Source: Candidatus Zixiibacteriota bacterium
Lineage (GTDB): Bacteria; Zixibacteria; MSB-5A5; JAUVRN01
DNA: 8,661 nucleotides
NCBI GenBank assembly: GCA_030597645.1
Contig: JAUVRN010000063.1
Location: 1-8,661 of the forward strand
Reading direction: 5' to 3'
Made by a program: the position numbers and the translations under genes
In this document: positions 1 to 5,659 of the stretch, piece by piece
Numbering within the stretch: position 1 is the stretch's first letter
How the letters are laid out: each line of letters begins with the position of its first letter
Notes under the pieces: model-generated
Databases searched by the model: none
Told to the model about the DNA's origin: nothing
Seen by the model: only the letters and a program-made list of their open reading frames with translations

Positions 1-222
1 AAGGTAGTGTTTGGATGTCCCGACGGGACCCGCGGTCAGCGCCAGGCCACCGCCGGTGGCCCGAAGGTAGCCAGACCCGACCGGGCCGTAGTCGTGCGTG
101 AAGTTGGAGACACCTCCGGCGGGTCCCTCGGCCACGGGGTTGGTCGGGTCGTGGCGGCGGGCACAGCCCGGGGCCAGAAGCAGCGCCAGTCCGACGCTGA
201 GGCCCGCGTTGATCAGAGTCAT
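1..222 (-). CDS. Putative lipoprotein, N-terminal part (cut by left window edge)
   Basis: I do not recognise this gene. The 74 visible codons start at ATG (222 down) with MTLINAGLSVGLALLLAPGC, a short hydrophobic signal segment ending in a possible lipobox at Cys20. The -3 residue is Ala rather than the preferred Leu, so lipidation is uncertain. After the Cys comes a polar Pro/Gly-rich linker and then a Gly-rich stretch (GGGLALTAG near residues 57-65). Codon third positions are mostly G or C, as in the neighbours, which supports this frame. An AGG lies six bases before the ATG (229-231). The gene follows the FadL-type gene on the same strand. The expected FadL stop would overlap this start as ATGA, so the two are probably co-transcribed and translationally coupled. 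FadL-type genes in this group are sometimes followed by secreted hydrolases, but no catalytic motif is visible here. Confidence 0.6.
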   Translation of the reverse strand, partial: MTLINAGLSVGLALLLAPGCARRHDPTNPVAEGPAGGVSNFTHDYGPVGSGYLRATGGGLALTAGPVGTSKHYL

Positions 223-1672
223 TTTGCGCCTGCCAGCACCCCTCCCCCGATATCCGCACGATAAACGCAAGGTAGTTGTCGTAGCGCAGGCCGCCATAGG
301 TCCCCGGGAGATTGATGCCCGAGGGCGTATCGGCCGAGCGGCTCTCGTAGAACACCGCACCAAACGCATAGGACAGCGTGTAGTGGCCTCCAAAGTCGAC
401 TGCGATACCCACGGACGGGCTGATCTTGCCTCCCACATCCCAGTACGCCGGTGTAAGAGACGTCGTTTCGATCACTGCGGGTTCGTAGGATGCGCCGAAG
501 CGCAGATGCAGGGAGGGCTTGGGGTCCCACTCCGACCCCACGGCCACCCGCCACTGATCCTTCCAGTCGTAGTACTCGGAATTGCTCACGGTGGTCGTGG
601 CGTTGACGCCCTGGGGATCACCGAACTTGAATGTCGTCGTCGGGTTGGTGGTGGCGATGATGCCTTCGACTTCCGAGTACCAGGTGTACCCGAGGTCGAG
701 AGTGAACCGGAGGTTGGGACTTGGGAAGAAGGCCGTTCCGACGGTCAGCATTGCGGGGGTCGCCATCTCAAAGTCGTGATCCTGGATCGACGTGTGAACT
801 TCGCCGGAGAGCAAATCCTGCTCGATCAGCGGATCGGTCTGCTCGCCGCGTCCGTCGACGATCTGTGACCAGAACCGCGTGGTGTCGGCACCGCTGATGT
901 CGTACACGATCTTGTTCTGGAACGTCGCACCGAACGACCACTGGTCGAGCTTGGTCAAGAACCCGAGGTTGAACCCGACGCCCCAGCCGGTGCCCTTGGT
1001 GGTCTGGTCTACAAACGCGACGCCGGCCGAGTACGGAGGCAAGCCCGCTTCCTGACCGGGATCGGGTACCCACAACACACGCTGCTGGCGGCTCCGAGTG
1101 CGGTTGACGATCAGGCCCGCCCCGAGCGAGAATTGGTCGGGGATGACCTGCCAGCCCAGCGTCGGCTGAGCGGTCCAGATCTTGATATCCGACGTGACGT
1201 CGTCGGCAGGGAATTGCTCTTTGCTCCGGTAGTAGGGAAAGAACAGGTCCCAGACCATGTTGTTGTTCTGCTGCGCGTAGAACCCGATGCCGATGGACAT
1301 GCGACCGCCCGAAAGTCTCCCATAGCCGCCGAGCTGGGGCACCACGTAGGTCTCGTCGATGTTGTAGTATTCGCCGTCGGGCTTGTTGTTGGCCCGCCAG
1401 CCATTCAGTGTCAGGTCGGGTGTGTAGCTGATCCGTGGGGTCAGTGCTGCGGCGCCAAAATACAGCTCGGAACGCTGGAGAAATGCGGCCCCTGCAGGAT
1501 TGTAGTATACGGCGCTCCAATCGTCTGCCAGCGCCGTGAACGCGCCGCCCATGCCGCGCGCTCGGTCTCCTACTCCCGACAGAAAAAGGCCTCCGGCATC
1601 TGCCGGTCCCGCCGAGCCAAGCAGAATTAACGCGATCCCCCCCACCAGGAAGCGCCTCCTAATACTGCTCAT
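219..1672 (-). CDS. OmpP1/FadL-family outer-membrane transport protein (probable 3' frame disruption)
   Basis: This is a long-chain fatty acid/hydrophobic compound transporter-type beta-barrel of the outer membrane. The protein starts at ATG 1672 with a basic N-terminus and signal peptide (cleavage probably after PADA, residue 26). Next is the family's N-terminal hatch signature: RARGMGGAFTALADD (residues 37-51) and SAVYYNPAG (53-61). Alternating aromatic/hydrophobic strands continue to YLAFIVRISG near residue 476, which reads as the last barrel strand. The length fits the family (about 400-500 aa). The oddity is that no stop follows in this frame: it stays open to the window edge while overlapping the next gene. 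One extra base in the C4-T-C5 run (239-248, plus-strand reading) would give a stop at 219-221 overlapping the next ATG, so I place the end there. The length as given is therefore not a multiple of three. The substrate cannot be read from the sequence. Confidence 0.85.
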
Positions 1673-1872
1673 ATTTGACAAAACGGTATTCTCCCCGGTT
1701 GGCCAATAACCATCCCTTTCCCCACACCAAATGCAAAGCTCGCAACGTACCCGGCCCGCTGAGGGCTGTCAACGGCTTTTTGCCCTGCCCACAAGGGCTT
1801 GGGCCGGTTCCAGGAGGCCGATTCGTACCCCGAGGAGAGGTTCTTGCGCGAGTGTAATCTGTGACTTAGCTT

Positions 1873-1886
1873 CGGGTAATTACTCG
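1873..1886. promoter_or_regulatory. Imperfect palindrome upstream of the DtxR/MntR-type gene, possible operator
   Basis: CGGGTAATTACTCG is a 14-base inverted repeat with one mismatched pair around a perfect GTAATTAC core, ending 11 bases before the ATG at 1898. A repressor bound here would cover the translation start region of its own gene, so autoregulation is possible. The site does not match the classical DtxR or MntR boxes, so the assignment is positional inference only. The 225-base divergent gap (1673-1897) must also hold the FadL-type gene's promoter, which I could not place. The gap also contains an 8-base palindrome TTGGCCAA at 1699-1706. Confidence 0.3.
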
Positions 1887-1897
1887 CAGGTACTCAT

Positions 1898-2377
1898 ATG
1901 CTCACAGCAGTACAGGAAGACTATCTGGAAGCCACCTATCGCATCGAACGAAGAGGTGACGACGTTCACATATCGCTTTTGGCTGAGCGCCTGGGGTGTA
2001 AGCTACCCACGGTGACCAGGACCGTGCAGAAACTTGTGGCGATGGGCTATGTGGACCACGAAACGCGGGGCACCGTTCTTCTTACAAGGATGGGCCGCTC
2101 TACCGCTGAACACCTGGCACACAGGCACGGGGACCTCGTTCGGTTCCTGGTGTCCGTGCTGGGTATGTCGCAGACCGGCGCCGAGACGGATGCATGTCAA
2201 CTCGAGCACGGCATGTCGCGCCTCGCTGCGCAACGGCTGCACCAGTGGCTGGGCCACATTGCGGGTCTGGCGCCCGCCCAGAGGGAGATACTGTTCCGGT
2301 TCGAGGGCCGCGACGATATGGCCATCCCCGACTTTCATCAACTGCCCGGGGGCAGGACAGCAGGCTGGCGAGGCTAA
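1898..2377 (+). CDS. DtxR/MntR-family metal-dependent transcriptional regulator
   Basis: A cytoplasmic repressor that binds DNA when loaded with Mn(II) or Fe(II). The 159 aa protein starts with the family hallmark MLTAVQEDYLEA. Asp8 and Glu11 coincide with the MntR metal ligands of the same number. A winged helix follows (roughly residues 20-65, with ERLGCKLPTVTRTVQKL as the recognition region), then His77 and the dimerisation-domain ligand set DACQLEH (Cys100, Glu103, His104). The protein lacks the C-terminal SH3/FeoA-like domain of full-length DtxR, so it is the short MntR-like form. It combines the MntR-type Asp8 with a Cys where DtxR has one, which leaves Mn versus Fe preference open. AGG at 1888-1890 supports the ATG at 1898. 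The gene is divergent from the FadL-type gene and convergent with the methionine gamma-lyase gene. No metal transporter lies next to it, so its targets are probably elsewhere. Confidence 0.88.
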   Translation: MLTAVQEDYLEATYRIERRGDDVHISLLAERLGCKLPTVTRTVQKLVAMGYVDHETRGTVLLTRMGRSTAEHLAHRHGDLVRFLVSVLGMSQTGAETDACQLEHGMSRLAAQRLHQWLGHIAGLAPAQREILFRFEGRDDMAIPDFHQLPGGRTAGWRG

Positions 2378-2390
2378 GTCGGGACTCTGC

Positions 2391-2428
2391 TGAGAATGGA
2401 ATGACCGACGGCCATTCCATATGGCTCA
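2391..2428. terminator. Hairpin between convergent genes, possible bidirectional terminator
   Basis: ATGGAATG (2396-2403) and CATTCCAT (2413-2420) form a perfect 8-base-pair stem with a 9-base loop. An outer TGAG (2391-2394) / CTCA (2425-2428) pair is interrupted by unpaired bases. The hairpin starts 18 bases after the dtxR-type stop (2375-2377) and reaches the methionine gamma-lyase stop (2426-2428), the usual place for a shared terminator. There is no clear T-run on either side, so it is not a textbook intrinsic terminator. It could instead stabilise 3' ends. Confidence 0.4.
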
Positions 2429-3649
2429 GGCGACCGGTGCTCTCCTTCGGGCCTGCTGGCGCTTCACGGCACGTAACGCGCGCTCCAGATCGGCAATGAT
2501 GTCCTCCGCATCTTCGAGCCCCACCGACACGCGCACCAGGCCGTCCGTGATGCCGGCGATCTTCCGTTCCTCTTCGCTGTAAGTCGAATGCGTCATGGAC
2601 GCCGGATGCTGGATGAGCGATTCGAGGTCGCCGAGGCTGACGGCGATCGAGATCATCTTGACATGATCGATCAGGGCGACGGCGGCGTCGTACCCGCCCT
2701 CCACTTCGAAACTGATCATGCCGCCCGGGCGCGTCATTTGCCGTGCGGCCAGTTCATACTGCGGATGGCTGCGCAGGCCCGGGTAGATGACGGCCGAAAC
2801 GAGCGGATGCCCCTCGAGAAACTCGGCCACCAGCTGCGCGTTGTCGCAGTGCGCTTCCATACGCAGCGACAGAGTCTTCATGCCCCGCATCGTGAGAAAC
2901 GCCTCGAAGGGGCCAAGCACGGCTCCGGTGATGTCTTTGAGCCCGACTTCCCGCACGTGTTCGATGAATTCCTGCCGGCCGACCACGAATCCGGCGACCA
3001 CATCGCCGTGGCCGTTGAGATACTTGGTCGCCGAGTGCACGACGATGTCCGCCCCCAGGTCCAGCGGCCGCTGCAGGTACGGTGTGCAGAACGTATTATC
3101 GACGATGACCTGAATGCCCCGGGTGTGCGCCCAGTCGCACACCGCCTCGATGTCCGTCAGTTCGAGGTTGGGATTGGTCGGGGTCTCGAGGAAGATGGCC
3201 CTGGTCTCCGGCCGCGCCGCCGCCTGTATCGCCTTGAGATCGCGGCTGTCGACGAAGTCCACACCGATGCCGAAGCGCGTCACGCTGTCGCGCAGCAGAG
3301 CACGCGTGCATCCATAGAGCACACGCCCTGCGATCAGGTGATCACCGGCCGAGAGCATGGTGAGCAGTGTGGCGGAGATGGCGCCCATGCCCGAAGACAG
3401 AGCCACGGCGCCTTCGCCATTTTCGAGATCGGCCATCTTCTCTTCGATCGCCACGTGGTTCGGATTACCGATGCGTGTGTAGATGTACCCCTTGCGCTGG
3501 TGCGCAAACAACTCTGCACCGTGCTGCGCATCGTGCATGACAAACGTGGATGTCTGGAAAATCGGCATCGACAACGATCCGGTGTGCGGATCGGGATGCC
3601 CCCCTTTGTGGATCTGCCGTGTGGCGAATCCAGCCCCCTTGCGGTTCAT
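2426..3649 (-). CDS. mdeA: Methionine gamma-lyase (PLP-dependent)
   Basis: A cytoplasmic Cys/Met-metabolism PLP enzyme that splits L-methionine into methanethiol, 2-oxobutyrate and ammonia. At 407 aa it has the usual length. Visible active-site elements are Tyr57 and Arg59 in YTRIGNPN (phosphate contacts from the neighbouring subunit), SSGMGA (85-90), LYGCT with Cys114, DNTF (184-187), and the PLP lysine Lys209 in SATKYLNGHGD. Cys114 together with LysAsp 238-239 in GLKDITG matches the residues that distinguish methionine gamma-lyase (Cys116, Lys240, Asp241 in the P. putida enzyme) from cystathionine gamma-lyase or gamma-synthase, so I prefer this call. A strong ribosome site, AGGGAGG on the minus strand (3660-3666), lies ten bases before the ATG. 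The gene follows the Lrp-type regulator by 15 bases in the same direction, so the two form an operon. A related O-acetylhomoserine-type activity cannot be fully excluded. Confidence 0.9.
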   Translation of the reverse strand: MNRKGAGFATRQIHKGGHPDPHTGSLSMPIFQTSTFVMHDAQHGAELFAHQRKGYIYTRIGNPNHVAIEEKMADLENGEGAVALSSGMGAISATLLTMLSAGDHLIAGRVLYGCTRALLRDSVTRFGIGVDFVDSRDLKAIQAAARPETRAIFLETPTNPNLELTDIEAVCDWAHTRGIQVIVDNTFCTPYLQRPLDLGADIVVHSATKYLNGHGDVVAGFVVGRQEFIEHVREVGLKDITGAVLGPFEAFLTMRGMKTLSLRMEAHCDNAQLVAEFLEGHPLVSAVIYPGLRSHPQYELAARQMTRPGGMISFEVEGGYDAAVALIDHVKMISIAVSLGDLESLIQHPASMTHSTYSEEERKIAGITDGLVRVSVGLEDAEDIIADLERALRAVKRQQARRRAPVA

Positions 3650-3664
3650 ACGTGAAAGACCTCC

Positions 3665-4207
3665 CTAATTCATATTTTCTTTTTCTTTTGATCGTGTTCG
3701 GGTTCGTGTCGCCCTGGGCGCCGGTGCTTCATCGAATTCGCCGATGGTCGCCAGGGGCGGACAACCGGCGTCGCGTCCGGACAGCGCCAGAAACGTCTCG
3801 GCACGGTCGATGACCGGCAGGGCCGTCAGCCGGTGCGCAATGAACTGCTCGAGATCCGGCACGTCTTCGAAGTAGCCGTGGAGAATAAAATCGAACCGGC
3901 CGGTCACGTGATGATGCGCGACGATCTGCGGGAACGCGCTCAGTGCTTCGAGGAATGCGCCGATGGCGTTTTCCTGGTGCCGGGCCAGGGTCACGGCGAT
4001 GTAGACCCGCAAACCGTATCCGAGATGTTTGGGATCGATGAGGGCACGGTAGCCGGTAATGACGCCACGTTCTTCCAGCTTTCGTACCCGTTCCAGAACA
4101 GCCGGAGGTGTCAGGCCGACCTGGCGTGCCAGATGCGCATGAGGTACACGGCCGTCTGCCTGCAGCGCCGCGAGCAGCTTTCTGTCGATCGCGTCGATAT
4201 CCAACAT
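3665..4207 (-). CDS. Lrp/AsnC-family transcriptional regulator
   Basis: A DNA-binding regulator that senses amino acids. The 180 aa protein has the N-terminal helix-turn-helix (LDAIDRKLLAALQADG-like start; recognition part LARQVGLTPPAVLERVRKL, residues 26-44) and ERGVITGYRALID (46-58). The ligand-binding RAM domain (about 65-145) contains TGRFDFIL at 102-109. A charged tail follows (residues 160-180, rich in Arg, Lys and Glu). I chose ATG 4207. An in-frame ATG at 4234 would add nine residues, but it lies upstream of the predicted -10 element and outside the family's normal N-terminus. The methionine gamma-lyase gene starts 15 bases downstream, so methionine or a related amino acid is the likely effector and the lyase the likely target. 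In P. putida the Lrp-type MdeR activates mdeA; there the genes are divergent, here they are co-directional. Confidence 0.92.
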   Translation of the reverse strand: MLDIDAIDRKLLAALQADGRVPHAHLARQVGLTPPAVLERVRKLEERGVITGYRALIDPKHLGYGLRVYIAVTLARHQENAIGAFLEALSAFPQIVAHHHVTGRFDFILHGYFEDVPDLEQFIAHRLTALPVIDRAETFLALSGRDAGCPPLATIGEFDEAPAPRATRTRTRSKEKENMN

Positions 4208-4216
4208 ACAGTTATC

Positions 4217-4245
4217 AGAATAAGATCCAGGCATGCGTGGGTCAA
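4217..4245 (-). promoter_or_regulatory. Sigma70-like promoter of the lrp-methionine gamma-lyase operon
   Basis: On the minus strand, TTGACC (4240-4245) is followed after exactly 17 bases by TATTCT (4217-4222), matching five of six and four of six consensus positions. The ATG at 4207 begins only nine bases after the -10 element, so the transcript would have almost no leader and the lrp gene may be read from a leaderless mRNA. No Shine-Dalgarno sequence is present there, which agrees with this. Confidence 0.5.
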
Positions 4246-4271
4246 TCTTTATGTAGACATGCGGGCCCTAT

Positions 4272-4288
4272 GCTTAATAATATTAAGC
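4272..4288. promoter_or_regulatory. AT-rich perfect palindrome, candidate Lrp-type operator
   Basis: GCTTAAT-AAT-ATTAAGC is a perfect inverted repeat with 7-base arms and a 3-base AT centre, inside otherwise GC-rich DNA. It sits 27 bases upstream of the -35 element of the lrp-lyase promoter and 137 bases before the divergent lipoprotein ATG. AT-rich partially palindromic sites are typical for Lrp/AsnC proteins, so an autoregulatory site is plausible. This is inference from position and composition. Confidence 0.45.
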
Positions 4289-4352
4289 GGGGTGCTCCCG
4301 TGCGAGCCGACCGGGTGTGAAGGCGGGTGCGTCGTATGGTGACGCAGGCTTA

Positions 4353-4382
4353 TTGCAGCAAGGCCGTCCCTTACACTATATT
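4353..4382 (+). promoter_or_regulatory. Possible promoter of the lipoprotein-lpx gene run
   Basis: TTGCAG (4353-4358) and TATATT (4377-4382) are separated by 18 bases. The -10 matches five of six consensus positions, but the -35 matches only three. The element lies 42 bases before the ATG at 4425 and is the best candidate I find for transcription into the plus-strand gene block. Confidence 0.35.
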
Positions 4383-4424
4383 CTCCGGCGTTCTGAAACC
4401 CGAGCACTCATGAGAAAGCGACAC

Positions 4425-5129
4425 ATGAACATACTCACATGGCGGCGGTACACGCCGCTCACGCTGTCGATGTTACTGAGCCTGATCGTGCTGGTATCCT
4501 GCGGTGCGGATGACTCCGATCGGGCCCGGTCCGCATTTGATGGGACCGGAACCTCCCGAAGCAACGCGGATCAAGCAGGCGGTACTCTGCCCGAGGGGCA
4601 CCCGCCGGTAGAGGGTCTGGAACCCGATGTGGCAACCCGGGCCGCCTCTGATGGTCAGGTGGCCGGACTGGGCTGGACCGTCCCGGATGGCTGGAGGTTG
4701 GGCCCGGAGAAGTCGATGCGGGCTGCGACGTACGTCGTGACCGTGGATGGTGCCGCGGCACCCGTCGCATGTGCCGTGTACTATTTTGGCCCGAGTCAGG
4801 GCGGCGGTATCAGAGAGAACATCGACCGGTGGATCGGTCAGTTCGACCAACCGGATGGCAGCGCTTCGCAGGCCGTGGCCGTGACGGAACAGCTCGAGGT
4901 GAACGGCATGCCCGTCACCACGGTTGAAGTGTCCGGGACGTACACGGCGTCCATGGGTGGTCCGATGTCCGGCGGAGGGGGTGCGCTGGAGGACTACCGG
5001 ATGCGCGGTGCCATCATCGAGGGTCCGCAGGGTGCCGTGTTTTTCAAACTGACCGGACCCGACGCGGCCGTCGTCACGTTGAGAGAGCACTTCGACGCGA
5101 TGATCGGTTCCGTGCATCGTCACGGTTGA
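4425..5129 (+). CDS. Conserved-type lipoprotein of unknown function
   Basis: A 234 aa exported lipoprotein. A basic N-terminus (WRR) is followed by a hydrophobic segment and the lipobox LVSC with Cys26, so it should be lipid-anchored after the signal is removed. A disordered Gly/Ser/Asp-rich linker runs to about residue 80. The rest forms one compact domain with VPDGWR, AVYYFGPSQGGG, IDRWIGQF, a Gly-rich turn (MGGPMSGGGG), YRMRGAIIEGPQGAVFFKLTGP, and a C-terminal helix. I associate this motif combination with uncharacterised proteins of environmental bacteria, but cannot name a family or function. I chose ATG 4425 because of GAGAAAG just upstream. ATG 4410 and GTG 4317 are in frame, but the latter would bury the signal peptide. 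The stop overlaps a possible TTG start of the next gene, suggesting co-transcription with the lpx genes. Confidence 0.8.
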   Translation: MNILTWRRYTPLTLSMLLSLIVLVSCGADDSDRARSAFDGTGTSRSNADQAGGTLPEGHPPVEGLEPDVATRAASDGQVAGLGWTVPDGWRLGPEKSMRAATYVVTVDGAAAPVACAVYYFGPSQGGGIRENIDRWIGQFDQPDGSASQAVAVTEQLEVNGMPVTTVEVSGTYTASMGGPMSGGGGALEDYRMRGAIIEGPQGAVFFKLTGPDAAVVTLREHFDAMIGSVHRHG

Positions 5130-5659
5130 TCGGTCACACATTGGATTCTGCACCCACCGTCGTCGTGAACGGAGATCCCGCCTGGGAGGATCTGCATGCC
5201 GCCAGCGGCCTGTTGCCGGAACTGCTCGCGGATATGCGTTCACCGCTGCCGGTGCGGCTCGGACGGATGAGCGACACGATTGCCCGCATGGAGCGGGCGG
5301 CGCTGGTGCTGATCCCGAAGTTGCTCGCCTACCGTGACGACATGTTTCCCGATGCGTCGTCCTGGCGTACGGATAGCCATCGTCATCCGCAGCCCGATCC
5401 GGTGCTCCTTCTTGCCGTGCGTGAATGGGTATGGTCGATGGCCACCGAGCCGAGCATGCCGCTCCTTCGTCAGAAACGACTGAACGCTGTGCTGACGGAG
5501 ATCCTCGTTGCCCGGGCTGCCGTGCAAGCCTACTCTTCTACGTTCCACCAGCGTTCGCCCGCCCCCCTTGTGCACACCCTGAACGCACTTTGGCTCCTGG
5601 TCGCGGCGAGCTGGAAACTGCGTCCGCTGCTCGCGGAAAGCGAAAAGAACCATGAGTGA
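5126..5659 (+). CDS. Hypothetical protein, mostly helical, coupled to lpxC-fabZ
   Basis: I do not recognise this gene. The frame encodes up to 177 aa with no signal peptide and no clear membrane span apart from a moderately hydrophobic C-terminal helix (LNALWLLVAASWKL, about residues 153-166). It is rich in Leu, Ala and Arg and looks like an alpha-helical cytoplasmic or peripheral protein. The start is uncertain. TTG 5126 overlaps the previous stop as TTGA, and TTG 5141, GTG 5165 and ATG 5234 are also in frame. None has a good ribosome site. The end is firm: the stop at 5657-5659 overlaps the first eight bases of lpxC-fabZ, so translational coupling with lipid A synthesis is likely. It is not LpxD, which often lies next to lpxC in this group, since it has no left-handed beta-helix hexapeptide repeats. 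Confidence 0.7.
   Translation: MIGHTLDSAPTVVVNGDPAWEDLHAASGLLPELLADMRSPLPVRLGRMSDTIARMERAALVLIPKLLAYRDDMFPDASSWRTDSHRHPQPDPVLLLAVREWVWSMATEPSMPLLRQKRLNAVLTEILVARAAVQAYSSTFHQRSPAPLVHTLNALWLLVAASWKLRPLLAESEKNHE

Noticed and set aside
98..868. A 256-codon plus-strand open frame at the left end, and a 250-codon minus-strand frame at 768-1520
   Set aside because: Both overlap the FadL-type gene in other frames. The FadL frame carries the signal peptide and the NPAG signature, while these look like composition artefacts.
1699..1706. TTGGCCAA palindrome in the divergent gap
   Set aside because: An 8-base palindrome of this composition can easily occur by chance, and no second copy or promoter element sits around it.
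2588..3655. A 355-codon open frame on the plus strand opposite the methionine gamma-lyase gene
   Set aside because: Antisense shadow. The lyase on the other strand has all its catalytic residues, while this translation shows no domain.
4317..4424. An upstream extension of the lipoprotein from GTG 4317 (or ATG 4410)
   Set aside because: The longer start would put about 36 residues before the signal peptide and spans the likely promoter. ATG 4425 has a better ribosome site and a normal lipoprotein signal, although ATG 4410 remains possible.
5126..5659. Possibility that the gene upstream of lpxC-fabZ is lpxD
   Set aside because: It has no hexapeptide repeats and is far too short for LpxD. The content is helical and unlike any acyltransferase of that family.
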